NCBI GenBank assembly: GCA_030340625.1
Contig: JAOPHQ010005176.1
Coordinates: 10,001-74,000 of the forward strand
Reading direction: 5' to 3'
Origin: Merluccius polli
Taxonomy: Eukaryota; Chordata; Actinopteri; Gadiformes; Merlucciidae
Length of the DNA stretch: 64,000 bases
A program made the position numbers and the translations under genes. Positions 32,440 through 44,844 of this stretch are shown in pieces. Positions within the stretch are counted from its first letter, which is position 1, and each line of letters begins with the position of its first letter. A model generated the notes under the pieces. It was not told the DNA's origin and did no database searches. It saw nothing but the letters and a program-made list of their open reading frames with translations.

Positions 32440-33340
32440 CTCTTGGTTGTAATCTGTTTCCATTCCTAATAGGGAGCTCCTGTTTAAAGTCTGTGGCCTA
32501 GGCTCAATTAAACACAATTAGACAGGGAATAGATAACCACCTCCCGGATCTTATTATAATGAATGTCACGCAAAGTCAACAATTATTTAAATATTGAATT
32601 AAAATGATTTTGCTCTGCCTTAAAGCGCCACAAACTCTCAGAGAAAGAAATGGATAACTAATCTCTCAGTTGTCTCGCTAAGCTGTAGGTAGTTGTGCTA
32701 ATTAGAGAGGTGTCCGTGGGCAGGAAGTATTGCCAATTATCACTCTGACAGAGCACAAACATTAAATGAGATCGACCCGTCCCGATGACGACCATGTCTG
32801 GGGTGTCTAACCCAAATAAAACACCCCGGAGACAGGTCATGAAGTCAAGGGTGATGAACAACAACTAATTACCCAATATATCCATAGATAATGCCACCAA
32901 ACAGGAATTAAAATGCACTTGCTCATCTTAATGAGTGCGGTGGTAATTAACCTGCAAGTATCTCCTCCTCGCAAAATCAGCCCTTAATTAAAGTGGAAAA
33001 AGAGGGAAACCTTATATCAAATCCACCCTTTCTACTCTATTGCCAAGGGGGCTGAATTTACCCATTAATAGTTGCAGACGTATCCCACAAAGTGAGACGT
33101 CATATTAAGATTAGCCAGAAAGAGAGGGGGTTTTTAACCTGATTGCATATAGGGCTACCCACTGAGCTGCATCAATGGAAACTGATTATTATAGCCATAG
33201 AGAACATGGCTAGTTGCTGATGGGAATCTGGGGTTACGGGGAGCATTGACATAAGCATTTACAACATAGAGAGCCCTGGGGCTTTATGTATTTAATAACC
33301 TTTATGCTTACAAATGCTGAGAGAATGGACCTGTAAGAAG
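32440..33340. promoter_or_regulatory. Enhancer-like island, TAATTA-rich
   Basis: The longest repeat-free island of its type here. Exact TAATTA homeodomain cores occur at 32699-32704, 32866-32871, 32944-32949 and 32985-32990, four within about 290 bp, plus 'CAATTAAACACAATTAGAC' (about 32505-32523) and 'TTATTATAATGAATG'. 63-68 codon frames lack domains. Dense homeodomain cores in complex sequence are typical of vertebrate developmental enhancers; conservation and target gene are unknown. Confidence 0.42.
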
Positions 33341-34560
33341 GAGTACCATTAAGATATTACCATTGAAACTGCTCCGTGGAAATACATGGGCACCATATAC
33401 TGGTATGCATAAACATGAGTGGGATCATTCAAGGCAAATACTGTAAATCAGGGCGGTATAAATGCAACATGCGTAGATGTGCCATTCATTTTTGTCGGTA
33501 CGTCCTTTGAAAAATGATCAGTTGCACTTACTACACAACATCCTCTGCTACACTTTGTCTGCCCTGTTTGTTTGATGGTGGTGATGAGGTTTCTGGGTTC
33601 GGCCAGGGTTAATAGTAAACTTGAAGGAAAGCTGATGATGCCTGGAGCACTCAAACGAGACAGTGGAGGACATCCAAAAGCCTTTGAGACGTGGAAGCTC
33701 TTTTATTGTGGAATTTGCTGTTGTTGTTATTTTCAACAATGAGTTAGCATTTTTTTATTTTATGGTGATGCTGTCCAAGGCTGTTTCCGTATTTCAATAT
33801 GATGCCCCAAATCTATTTTAACAAGGAAAAAAATTGTCAACACATGGTATTTATGGATTCATTTTTTGACAGCAAAGGCATTATCTGTCTACAAGGACAT
33901 GTATCCAAAGGCTAGAAACAAGATAATTAAGACTATAATGTCTTCCTGAATCAATATGAACCAGGTTAACTGTCAACTTGCTAAAGTAGCTGTTCAACTA
34001 CATTGCACTTGTTGGTGAAATGTGGTCACAGGTAATACATAAATACTTTATGGTGCGCTTAAAGCCAGACAATAAAATACGAAAGCACTTACAAACAAAG
34101 TTTGTAATTATGTTTGCTAGCGTAGTACTGTTAGGTACACAAGCTTACATTTTCAATTAACATGGTAAGGACATTTAAGACATTAGAAAAATGTATTGTT
34201 GTGCGCTCGATTGTTGACTTTTGTAATACTGAAACCATATTTACAAATTGTCCACTTCTAATAGGCCGGTTGAAATTCAAGAGAACTGGAAAAATGGTCA
34301 GACATATATTTCTTGATTAGCTAAAATAAAATAAACTGAAAAACAGTTGCTGCTAACAAGTGACCAAAAGGAATAACTAACTAGTGTTGCCTTCTGTCAA
34401 TTCTGCTAATGATTTACATCATAATCAACCGAGGGCCTGGAATGGGTGGATGTATAAATACATATTATAGAACAACACAGGGCAATACAACATCAAACAA
34501 ATAAACTAAACAGTACCAGTGAGACTGTGAAAGGGCAAAAAAAAGAGTTTGAGTAAGGGC
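33341..34560. other. Non-coding stretch, nothing recognised
   Basis: AT-rich unique sequence; no gene, no clear repeat family. Confidence 0.5.
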
Positions 34561-34639
34561 AAAAAAAGTAACTGCATTTTCTACAGTTTTTGTGTGTGTG
34601 TGTTTTTTTGTTGTTTGCATGTGACGAGCCGTGCGGGTC

Positions 34640-34830
34640 ATTGGTGTTGTTTCCCTCTGGCTCGCCTGTCAACTTGGATCTATGTAGACCGGCCTCGCCA
34701 GGGGCAGCCTTTAAAGGATATCAGTTTGTGGGAGGGAAGGGGGAGGCGGGGGAGGCGGGGGCGGCGCGCCCAGCTGAGAGCGCTGTGGGGTTGGGGGGGG
34801 GTAGCGTTATGTCCCCCAGATTGAGCACAG
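34640..34830. other. GC-rich purine patch
   Basis: A local G-rich segment (GGGAGGCGGGGGAGG-type at about 34738-34770, GGCGGCGCGCC at 34761-34771, G8 at 34793-34800), contrasting with the AT-rich surroundings. It could be a small CpG-containing regulatory patch; no transcript evidence. Confidence 0.35.
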
Positions 34831-34927
34831 TCCCTCAGGTTCCCATCCCAGCGCAGTGCGTGACTGTTGACTCATCTGAACCTTTTCCAGTTGCCATTTC
34901 CCTGTAGATAGCGACATGTGACACACT

Positions 34928-35071
34928 GTGTGTGTGTGTGTGTGTGCGTGTGTCCACACGCGCCGTGCACATGTGTGCGTGTGCGTGCATGCATGCATGA
35001 TTGTCCGTGAGGAAATGTGTACACGCTAGCATCGCATGCATCACCCTGTGCCTCTGTGTGTGTCCATGTAA

Positions 35072-35101
<30 letters not shown>
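34928..35101. repeat. Two (TG)n tracts with CG/CA-rich link
   Basis: TG at 34928-34950, alternating purine-pyrimidine GTGCGTGCATGCATGCATG at about 34979-34998, then TG at 35075-35101. Confidence 0.9.
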
Positions 35102-35103
<2 letters not shown>

Positions 35104-35544
35104 CGCTCCATGCAAGAGTTGAGCAACACAGCCTTGTCACTTCAGTTTTGTGTTCCGAGGACAGGAAAGGTGAGCTCCTCACACGGCGCATGCTGGTGAG
35201 GATTTAGTCATACACGGAAGAGCACAAGGATTACACGAGGCAAACAGTAACAGGTCTCCCGACCGAGCGCTGGCGTGCCTCAGGTTTGCGTTGCGATAAC
35301 AGCACAGAGACAGATTCAATCTGGGATGGGTTGCCAGGGGGATCAGTGGGACTCCGCAGGGGAGAGGTGAGTCTGGGGGATTACAATGTTACATACTGCT
35401 GTGAGCACTCAAGAGATTGATGTCTTGGATTGTTTCGGGCTTAAACTGCTGTGTTAACATTACGTGGCACATTGAAGTCTCCATTTTTTTTGTTTAAACG
35501 GTCAGATTGAATTAGGATATCATCAAGAGGAGCGTTTTTTTTTG
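35102..35544. other. Non-coding stretch, nothing firm
   Basis: Complex unique sequence around 35250-35370, otherwise T-rich. No gene signal. Confidence 0.45.
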
Positions 35545-35608
35545 CTTTTTCTTCTTCTTCTTCTTCTTCTTCTTCTTCTTCTTCTTCTTCTTCTTCTTCT
35601 TCTTCTTC
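35545..35608. repeat. (CTT)n microsatellite
   Basis: About 20 CTT units, i.e. GAA on the minus strand, the same motif as at 26635 in the opposite orientation. Confidence 0.97.
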
Positions 35609-35723
35609 GTCACGTGGTGCTGCTCAAGAAGCGCCGCAGCGCATCAACGGGAGGAAGCGGTCAGAATTTTGACCCACTTGTTGTCAAGCAGATATACTGT
35701 AGTGGACAGTAATTCACTTACAG

Positions 35724-35727
<4 letters not shown>

Positions 35728-35777
<50 letters not shown>

Positions 35778-35975
35778 GTGCATGTGTGTGTACGTGGGTG
35801 TGAGTGTATGCGTGCCTGTGAAAGTGTGCTTGTGTGTGTGCACGCATGTGTGTGTGTGTGTGTGTGTGTGTGAAAGTAGGAGTGTGCGTGTCTGTGTGTG
35901 CTCTATGTGAAAGTGAGTGTGCATGCGTGTGTGTGTGTCTGAGTGTGCATGTGTACATTTCGTGTGTGTGTGTGG

Positions 35976-36014
<39 letters not shown>
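35728..36014. repeat. Complex TG array ending in (GA)n
   Basis: TG22, then interrupted TG with the recurring word TGTGAAAGT (35817, 35870 and 35908), then GA12 at 35990-36014. Long Thr/His and Cys/Val frames on both strands come from this array. Confidence 0.93.
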
Positions 36015-36114
36015 CGGGTGTTGAGGGTGCGGGAGTGGCATGCCTGTGTGCGAATGTGCACGCGTGCCCCATGCACTTTGGCTGCGTGTTGAGTGAGTCA
36101 TTGAACTGGTGACC

Positions 36115-36226
36115 CTGGCGGTGCGTGCGTTGCTCCCTCTTAGCCCGCCGCGGCGCAGCTCTAATTAGAGCTGCCAGCTCTGACAGGAATCCCATCACAG
36201 CCCACCCGCTCTCAAATGGCTCCCGC
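36115..36226. promoter_or_regulatory. Enhancer-like island with 20-bp palindrome
   Basis: GCAGCTCTAATTAGAGCTGC at 36155-36174 is an exact 20-bp palindrome centred on a TAATTA homeodomain core and flanked by AGCT. Surrounding sequence is GC-rich and repeat-free. A symmetric site would suit a homeodomain dimer; this is inference. Confidence 0.38.
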
Positions 36227-36305
36227 TTGTTTGTCAGCCCATTCTGGAAATGTGCAAAAAAAAACACTAGGTGACACTTTTCCGGCACCTTAGTTTATCT
36301 ATTTC
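36227..36305. repeat. Copy B of the 90-bp block at 11391
   Basis: Same word order as 11391-11481 and again followed directly by a pyrimidine tract (here CT). Confidence 0.75.
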
Positions 36306-36322
36306 TTTCCCTTTTTTTTCTC

Positions 36323-36353
<31 letters not shown>

Positions 36354-36515
36354 GTCTGTGTCACTTCCCCCTGTCACTCACTCTCTGCCGCTCTCTCTAT
36401 CTCACAAACACACAGTTATTGTTCCCCCTCTCTCTGTCTCTCTATCTCACAAACATACTGTTTTCTTTCCCCCCCTCTCGCTGTCTCTCTATCTCACAAA
36501 CACACTGTTTGTTTT

Positions 36516-36550
<35 letters not shown>

Positions 36551-36562
36551 CTTCTTTTCTCC
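36306..36562. repeat. CT-rich minisatellite
   Basis: Three tandem units of about 46 bp, each containing TCTCTATCTCACAAACA (about 36394, 36439 and 36486), embedded in CT runs. One 161-codon frame across it is Ser/Leu-rich and not a gene. Confidence 0.9.
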
Positions 36563-37942
36563 CCATCCTTCCCCCTGCCCCAGGTTGTTTAGTCTGTAAA
36601 AGAAGAGCACACTTTGGGGTACGCTTGATTGCTTTTGGAGCGAGGCCAGGGTTCAAAACATGCCTCCACCCTGTGCCGTTTAGCGGTTTTCCTCTGCAAT
36701 CTGTGCAGCAAGTCGGCAGCACAAATAATTGGCAACAAACACTTTTCAGGCTTTGATTTGTTTTTTTTTTGTTTAACAGGGGAAAACATATACAACACAT
36801 GCGATAAAGAGAGAATAAATGTATAGAATAGTTTGAGTGCCAAGTCCAGAGGAAGACATGTGGAGGGAGTGATGCGAGAATAGTTTTTATACGGACGTTT
36901 TCTTACACTACGATGTCATGGCAACTGCAAGGTCCCTGCGAGACGCGTACAGTGTGTCTCCAAAGTGAAGTCGGAGACAATAGGACGAAAACACAATGGA
37001 CTCGAAATAAATATATACAGTAGAAAGAAAAACTATTTTCAATCATCATAACAGAATAATAACATGAAGAGCGAGGAGGAATGATCTTGTTGTGACAGTG
37101 ATGGTTGCAGTATACTGCCGTCTCTAAAGAAAGAACCGCATCTCCCCATTTAAATCCCTGGTAATAATAACAAGATTATTTTTGTTTTTGATCTTATCTC
37201 GTCAGGTTGTGTGGGGATGGCATATTTCATGAGGTCTGAATTCGCTGTGTCTACAACAAAGGTCATTCTGTGAAATCAGAAGTTGCTATTTTTGCCATAA
37301 ATATTCAACTATATTCCACTTTTATTTTAGACGATTGCTTTTTTTGTTGTTGTGTGTGTGTTTGTTTGTCTGTTGTGTGTTTGTCTGGCTTCTGAAGCGG
37401 GACTAAAGGAATCCCATATAGCGAGATCTCTTCACCCTCAATGGCTACGCTGTGTACACTGGGCCTCCTACACCGAGCAACCCCCCCAACCCCCTCCAAA
37501 ATGTCTCTCTCTGGGACGAGGGTCAATACAGAAACCCGCCGTATCGGAGAGATGTGGACACAAAGAGGGAAGATACGGCGGGGCGAGCTTCTCCTTGATG
37601 GTGGCATCAAAAGACTTAGCAATGTACAGGTCTCTGCTACAGCATTAACATTCATCCTCCGCAGCGCATTATCTGTCATGCAAAGTAGCAAACCTCCCTT
37701 TTTTTGTTTTACTGCCTCTCTCTCTCTCTCTCTCTCTCGCTGTACTCTGCCTCTATTTCTGTCACTTTCGCTCTCTCCGCACTACAGAACTTCACTGTAC
37801 GTCTGATGTGACCTTCGCAGCCCCCCAGTTTCGCATACCCGCCGCAAGTAAACTACAAACCAAACATTTTCACTTGTTGTTTCTTCTGTTGTTTCGCCGG
37901 GGGAAGGCACAGAAGCGTTCATCCCGATCATCGCTCACGGGT
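36563..37942. other. Non-coding stretch, nothing firm
   Basis: Unique sequence with a CT tract at about 37717-37739. Overlapping frames on both strands at 37305-37806 (up to 128 codons) carry no domain; one minus-strand frame begins in unique sequence and ends in Gln/Lys-rich low-complexity sequence. Confidence 0.45.
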
Positions 37943-37960
37943 GGGGGGGGGGGGGGGGGG
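37943..37960. repeat. (G)18 homopolymer
   Basis: Uninterrupted guanine run. Confidence 0.95.
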
Positions 37961-38101
37961 ACGGCGTTCTGTGGTTGGAAAACACTCGGACTTCTTGCTC
38001 ACTCGGAAACAAAACACACTGAAACATCTCCCCTCAAAGACTTCCCTTTATCATCTGGGAAATCGGCCAAGGTCTCCTCCAAAGCTTAGCTGCTTTGCCA
38101 A

Positions 38102-38129
38102 CCCCCCCCCCCCCACACACACACACACT
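38102..38129. repeat. (C)13 followed by (AC)n
   Basis: Cytosine run (38102-38114) then eight AC units. Confidence 0.95.
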
Positions 38130-38665
38130 GTGGTCCGCTCGCCGTTGGTCTGTCAGGGAAGATGCATTGTAGTCGGTGGTTGGAGGTCAGGTTAGCTTCT
38201 GTACGGCAACACCAGAAAACACACATCACACGGCCCCTATCTCTCATTTGTTTGTCATGAATAAACTGTGTTTGCTCGCCGTCTGCCAGTTAGTTCAACG
38301 GCCTCTCATGGATTAAATCGGCAGGCAGGTTCTCAGCGGCATATTACAGAACAAGGAAAAATAATGTATGTACTTTTAATGTTTGATTTATTTTTTTTTG
38401 ATGAATGAATATGTATGCAAAAGGGTCCGAGATGGAGAACATTCATACTCGACCCCAAGTGATCGCAGATGATGATGATATATATAAAAGATGATATATA
38501 GATATACATATCTATATATACTGGATATATGGAGATGGATGGGCAGATGGATAGATTTATCTATCTATCATTATTAATACCTGAAGGGAAAGGCAGATGT
38601 TACAGCAGCCAAAGTGGCCAGAACAGTGCAGATAAAGACAAAATGAGGTACAATAAATACAGAAA

Positions 38666-38709
<44 letters not shown>

Positions 38710-39844
38710 ATGTACAATAAAATATGTGCAATAAAGAATAGCAGTGGAAAAAAAGTGCGATTGACTTAACTCTGAACTATAAACATTCTTCCTCTATAGA
38801 CTATAAACATTCAAACATTCAACCTCCCTTGGTTGCAGAAGTGGAGCGAGGAGGAGGAGACGCTAGGTGCAGAGTCTGCATGCGAAGCTGTTTCTGTTTC
38901 TGTATTGCAGTGAGACATTGGGTCCCTGGTGGGGATTTACCCAATACAACAGCATAGCGCCCCGGGTGTTCAGCTGCTGGAGGAACAAATCCAAGCGTCT
39001 GTCTCTCAGTCACACCCCCCCCAACCCCCCTCTGTCTGCGAGGGAGAGAGCTGCATCACAATGTGTTAGCGTAACCTGGGCCCAGACAGGTGTGCTGCAC
39101 ATGTGGATGGGTATCTCTCTCTCTCTCTCTCTTTGTGTATGCATGACATTTTTAGGAATGTATTTTTGCCTGTTTTTTTCATGTCTGCATGTGCATGTGT
39201 TGTCTTTTTTCGTGTGTGTGTGTGTGTGTGTACGCGTGCATGTGTTTCAAATTTTTTCTGGTTGTGTGCGTTAGGGTTACTTGGGGTTAGGGTTGTGTGT
39301 ATGCATGTGTATAGCCTGTGTGTGTCCAAAAGAGCAGTGAATGTCTCATAGGTTATTAGGGGCCTACACTTCACAGGGCGGTCGCTCGTTTGCACCTTAG
39401 TGACATTGGTTTGTCATTTTTGAACACACATGTCTGCACTCTGTCACTGCCCACTGGCACTTCAGAGAGAGACGCACAACATGGAGTCAGACCACACCCA
39501 GAGCACCTCAGTCCTGCTGTGTCTTGCTGATGGTGGACAGGGGCTTCCAGGCAAGTGAGTGAGTGAGCTTTAATTATATAGCAAGTGCTACACACACACA
39601 CACACACACAAATATAAATGAATAAGTACATAAGGTAAAAACAATATTACAATATACAAAATCAATATTACAATATAAAACACAGCACAAAGACAGTACA
39701 AACTGCAACAAACTAAAACAAATGTGTGTGTGTGTGTGTCGACTAATGGATTCCTACATACAAAAGAGTGAGCCTTTATTGCGATTTCAACAATAAAAAA
39801 AACATCACTTTTCTACCTCATAAGCGCTACCTTACTAGCCGACA
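38130..39844. other. Non-coding stretch with many small simple repeats
   Basis: Contains a TAGA/TATC-type stretch (38466-38570), CT18 (38671-38706), CT (39113-39131), TG (39212-39231), two telomere-like TTAGGG words (39271-39294), CA (39594-39611) and TG (39724-39739). No gene seen. Confidence 0.6.
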
Positions 39845-40455
39845 GGCTTGCTGTTTAACAAGTCAAGCCTGCAACAGGTTCACATCCTTGACGTTGCTGT
39901 CGAGGATCGCCGCTGGATATGCACCCACATACATCCATCCACAGCTCTCATCGGTCCCCACATACCATCCAGCTCTCTGAGGTCTGCTAATAAACCGTGT
40001 CTAGCACTATCACTTTCACTGGGTGGATGTAATTCACAGTCCTGTAGAGGTGGCACTTGGCAGTGAGCCAAGCCTGTCACTGCCTGCTTATCTTCACAAG
40101 ACGCAGCAGAGAAACTCATCTCTTCTGAGAGCACCTCATACATGTGTGCACCTTGTTGTTACGGCACTTGTGTTTGACGTAGAATGCATGTTACTTTGTA
40201 TGACTCTGATAAAATAATCATTTTTAAATACATAAATAAATACAATACAAAAATCTACTTGCCATTTGGCCTGCTTGCTTACTCTGCAAATCTATTTATT
40301 CAAATGTGTTTTTTTAAATAATTGCTGCCCCCAACATTGATTTTATTTATAGGCTTTGATTGTGTTCATCCTTGTAAGTCTTTTAAGTCTTGTTTTATCC
40401 AAAGCAACTTGTCCAAAGTCGCTTTGTCTGCTATATGTGTCTGCTAAATGACAAC
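39845..40455 (+). mobile_element. Decayed L2/CR1-like LINE 3' end
   Basis: Translations in changing frames give fragments such as 'SSLRSANKPCLALS' (about 39970-40010), the place where L2-type ORF2 proteins have an 'SLRSA' block. The 3' part holds TCCAAAGTCGCTTTGTCTGC and CTGCTAAATGAC (40413-40452), versions of the L2-type tail. Many stops and indels show great age. Less certain than the copy at 20555. Confidence 0.5.
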
Positions 40456-40849
40456 ATCATCAAATTACAACATTATGTAAATCACCAACAGGAGGAGGAG
40501 GAGATGCGTCAAACTCAAGCCAGTCACACATTAATAATGTGGCATGGCACAGCTTTGCAGGATTAGTGAAAGCCACACTAATTTGGAGACCTCTGAAAAG
40601 TTACACCTCTGCACTTAACGCCTACAGGTCTTAACATGTAGCTTCCATTAACCTCTTCAACTCTAGGCTTCTTTCTCAGGTATTTGCCCCCTAAAAAACT
40701 AACTACTACAAGGGCTATAATATGTAATCCTGGTGCCAAAAGAAAGATAAAGCCTGTGAGATTGTGCAGGTGAAATTACCAATGTGGATGCTACTGGATC
40801 AGAGCGAGTCATCAAACGAGTCATGGTTTTAAAGTAAATGCCATTTGTA
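40456..40849. other. Non-coding stretch, nothing recognised
   Basis: Unique sequence. Confidence 0.5.
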
Positions 40850-41425
40850 TCATGTTGCGCCCCCTGCAGGTGAAGTTGTACATAACACTTAGCTTAGCAT
40901 TTATTAAAATGGGCACTGTGATGTCATTGACCAATTGACACCAAATTTGGGAGACTTGTTAAGGGGGATGTCCTCTATGTGCATACCAAATTCAGGGCCT
41001 GGGGACCTTCTGAAGCGGACTTGTGATTGATGGAATAATGTTTGCTAATGTAAATAATTAGATTTCCACATAACTCGGCATTATTAGTTATTTTTAAAAT
41101 CCCTGAAAAAAACTTCCATAGAGCATGTGTACCAAATTTGGTGTCCTTTTGACCCGTTATTTAGAGGTTTTTTGAAGTTTTCCCAAAACATTAACTGTAC
41201 AGAATCTATCCGGACAGAACTTATTGGTCCAAGAGGCATGTCAAATAACACCTGTATACCAAGTTTAAGAATTTTTCGTTGATCAGGGCGGCAGGGCTGG
41301 GCATTGCATTTTGAGAGCAAACTTTGAGACTGGCTTACCGGGGATAGATATGTGGCAAATTGAAAACAAATTTGAAAACTTTTGAGCAATCAGGAGCTGA
41401 GCTATAGGTTACCAATCAAGAATAA
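40850..41425. repeat. Dispersed fish repeat block, second member
   Basis: Contains 'GCGCCCCCTGCAGGTG' (40857-40872), 'GACACCAAATTTGGGAGAC' (40938-40956), 'TACCAAATTTGGTGTCC' (41130-41146) and 'GAGCAATCAGGAGCTGAGC' (41383-41401), phrases recurring in an abundant non-coding fish repeat and similar in style to 22150-22940. No coding potential. Confidence 0.5.
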
Positions 41426-42034
41426 TAAGAAGGTTCCAGGTATCCCACAGTGAATAAAGCCACAGACACACACAAAACACCCAATGCTATTGTAAGGTAA
41501 TATGAACAAAAATCAGGAGTGACAATGTTTTGAGCTGCGAGACATTTGTAAACACACAAAATGTCCCCAAATGAGGTGATTATGCAGAAACACTGAGGTG
41601 AGACAAGCTTGCTTCTCCCTTCACCGTGGACCTAACATGCTGTGCTTCATTAACTCCCCAGAGGAGAGAGTTTTAAACGTAATTCTTATTGGGCACAAGG
41701 TGGAGGAGAAGTGTCAGCAAAATCCTTCATGTACAAAAGAAAAAAAACCTGTATTGAACACAAGGAATCACAAGGATTTCTTCAACACAGTGGAGGAGAA
41801 TAAACCAATAGACAGGCAGAGGCAGGCTTTCTCAAGACTACATTCTCAGACACATTCACAGCACAATTCTTATTCAAAGGCAGGGTCACATGAGGAAAAA
41901 ACACTTTACGTGAAAATAATCAATATCACACATGCACACACACACAGCATCAGGCCGAACATAAATGTCAACAAACACCACGCCATTCCCAATAATCTCT
42001 CAAAAAAATTAATAATTATAATTCCATCTATGGT
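41426..42034. other. Non-coding stretch; long frame not accepted
   Basis: A 150-codon plus-strand frame (41598-42050) starts at GTG, is Asn/His/Lys-rich, crosses a CA repeat and carries no domain. Treated as chance. Confidence 0.5.
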
Positions 42035-42330
42035 GTTTGAATGGCGTTAATGCAGCCTCAATGAAATTGCAAATAAGATTCGGGGAGAATCTGGCTGCAA
42101 AGGGCACTTCATTATTTCTGTCTTGCTTGACAAGTGTTTATTGTTGCTCCCAGCATAGTGAAGGTTACCTGCAGTATTGCTTGCAATACTGGTACGACTG
42201 AAATTTAGAGGCAATCAATCAAGCTTTGTCTTTCTACACAAAGCCTGTCTTGAGGTTTATGGAAATCTAACAATGATGCTGTCTTTGCAACGAAGTGGGC
42301 CCCCCCTCCTTGCCTCAACAGATAAAAGGA
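42035..42330. promoter_or_regulatory. Enhancer-like unique island
   Basis: Repeat-free sequence with an exact inverted pair CAGTATTGC / GCAATACTG (42172-42180 and 42183-42191, 2-base loop) and 'GAAATTGCAAATAAG' (about 42063-42077). Candidate only. Confidence 0.28.
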
Positions 42331-42368
42331 CTTGTTTTTTTTTCATTTCTGATTTATATGTACAAAAA

Positions 42369-42394
<26 letters not shown>
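42369..42394. repeat. (AC)13 microsatellite
   Basis: Perfect AC run. Confidence 0.95.
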
Positions 42395-42400
<6 letters not shown>

Positions 42401-43740
42401 AAAATACGACATAGCCGTGGGCCTCTCGTGTAAATACAACCAGGTGTGCTCGTTATTGATTTCCTCTGATCCTCGCAGTTGCAGCTGTTCGACAACGACG
42501 GCGGCGCTGCTGAATAACAGAGCACTCACTTGACCTTTTTCGCACAACCTCGCCTGACTTTCACACCTCGAAGAATTCAATTTATTCTACTTGTCTCACT
42601 CTTGCACAAAGTAGGCAACAGCACACGTCATACAATAGTTTGCTCTTGAGCAATTTGTAGACAATTGAGCGTGTATTTTTCTGTCGCAAGAAAATGCGTT
42701 AAACAAAAAATGAAAGAAAGAAGGGAGAAATATTGTGCTATGGCCATGACAGTGCTCAAACATGTGGTAACATGAATCTCAATTTGAAATATAAACATTT
42801 TTACTTGGAACTTTTATACTTTTTTTCCTGCATTTGCAAAGAGTGTTGCTAGAGTATGTGATTTGTCTACTGTAGGCTACCGATGTATCCTATTCAGATT
42901 GGCAAAATGTCATGGACATGAAGCAGAATCTATATTTGAAAATACCTATATCTATATCCAAAAACTGTTTCCATAGCAACTGAGCCATGTGCCATCTTGC
43001 TGACCATGAATGTGCCATATTTTTTAAATTGGATTTCACTGGATTTAATCCAAATTCATATTTGCATGATTAATTAGTGTGATTATTTTAGAAAGCTATA
43101 TTGGCACTCACATAAACAAACGTATGGACTCAACAGTGTGGACAAAGCTAACTGTTTGAAGACAAACACATTGGTGTACAGTCTGTCATAGCCCAAATTT
43201 GTATCTTGCATCCATAATTATGTGTCCCTATGTGTGTGTTCGCATTAATTTCAGTATGCGTGCAATGAGTTTTTATATAACCTTTTTTTATGATATAGTG
43301 TCAAAAATGTATTCAGTTAATTCATAGTTTGTGAACATGTGATCCATCATTGTAACTGATAGATTCTGATGAGGTAACTTCATAGCCACTATTCATAATT
43401 GATTGTGACCATCAGGCACATGTAAGATTAAAAAAAAAACATTGACTCAAGCTCCTAATAGAGGGAGCACAATATCTGACACAGTATTTTTTTTCGTCTC
43501 ATATTTGAATCAAAATGGAAATGAGAAAGGTTGGCTTTCAAAAGGCTGTCCAAAGCGTTGTGGGGGGCATTTCAGTCAATGGTGTTGTAACCACGGAATA
43601 AATTGTTTCTCAGGAACACTTTCAACACGCTCTGACTCAGATGAAAGAGAGATGTTTACATTTGTTCACTGGTAAATTATGCCCTTTTTGCCTTTGTGTC
43701 TCCAAAACCCAATTTTCTATGCCAGGAGGCAAGTGTGTGG
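42395..43740. other. Non-coding stretch, nothing recognised
   Basis: AT-rich unique sequence; frames of up to 77 codons have no domain. Confidence 0.5.
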
Positions 43741-44500
43741 AAATCTTTCAATCCAATTAATAATGTGGGATATAGTATACGCGGGGAAAAAAAGGGACCA
43801 TCATTTCAGCTCCACGGATGACCTTGACACAGCAGTGCCGGACATGCCAAAGAAACGGTCAAACTCATTTGAAGTTTATCTGATTGACTGGCCCCACTAG
43901 CCACTAGAGAAGAAAAAGTTCTCTCCCAAAGTATTTTTTATGAATATATATTATTAAAAATAATAAAAAAACCAAACGAGAAAAACGGAGTGGTATTTGT
44001 GCGATGAAAAGACGAGAATAATCAGGCCCATCCATGAATGAGGAGAGGAGACAAGGGGCCATTATGTGTCTCCAGCACGGGCCCTTCAGAGGAAATGATA
44101 TCGGAAGCTCAGAGTGACGATATAATATCCACACACTCTTCTGGACGAGGGGACACGCTCCTACACTGATGAGGACACAAAATGTGAAAAGGCTTTGAAA
44201 TTAAAACTTCCATTTGAAGGCAAATTGACGGCCGCTCTGTGAGCAGCACTTCATCCGCGCCAATGATATTAACCGACAGTAATTAATCAAAGTTTAACTT
44301 TTTTATTCTAATTGGACCCAACTTTCGATTTGGCAGAAATGAGAAGTCGGACACCAGGATGTGACAATTTCACATTATGCCAGAGACAATTATTAGTGTG
44401 TCAAAAGTGTTGTATTACCACTGCTAATAATACTGTGTCCTCCTTGGGAGATGGGGAGGTCATCGACAGAAAACCTCTCTCCGATGCCAATGGGTTCCAA
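43741..44500. promoter_or_regulatory. Enhancer-like islands
   Basis: Two repeat-free segments, 43741-44160 and 44190-44500. The second has 'CAGTAATTAATCAAAG' (44277-44292: TAATTA plus an ATCAAAG TCF/LEF-type word), 'TTCTAATTGGACC' (about 44306-44318) and 'GACAATTATTAG' (44384-44395). Motif evidence only. Confidence 0.35.
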
Positions 44501-44844
44501 TAGGACCTGTTCATGGTCCTTATAACACTGTAAAAAGCCATTGCCTAGGTTTGTTTAGCAACTCTTTGGTGAATTCCTGCTCGTTCCGTAGATGGTCTGC
44601 TCGTGCACCTTCACTTTGCACACAAGCAGATCCGTCTCCTCGCCTGAACATCGTTCCTTCTTCCCGTCTGGCAAATTCGCCATCATCGTTACGCCCAAAA
44701 CACATCCATGATTAATGAAGGGATTAAGTACAACACTTTTGGACCAGGCACCTGGCGCTGAGACCATTTTTTAGCAAAAGTTGATTGGGACACGCCCTAT
44801 ATGCGCCGTGCACTTCAGACCATGCATTTGAGATCGTTAAAATA
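44501..44844. other. Non-coding stretch, nothing recognised
   Basis: Unique sequence preceding the antisense LINE. Confidence 0.5.

Noticed and set aside
35644..36288. 214-codon minus-strand frame
   Set aside because: Most of it is His/Thr dipeptide from the TG array; the remainder has no domain.
36271..36756. 161-codon plus-strand frame, Ser/Leu-rich
   Set aside because: Product of the CT minisatellite.
41598..42050. 150-codon plus-strand frame
   Set aside because: GTG start, biased composition, crosses a CA repeat, no domain or splice context.
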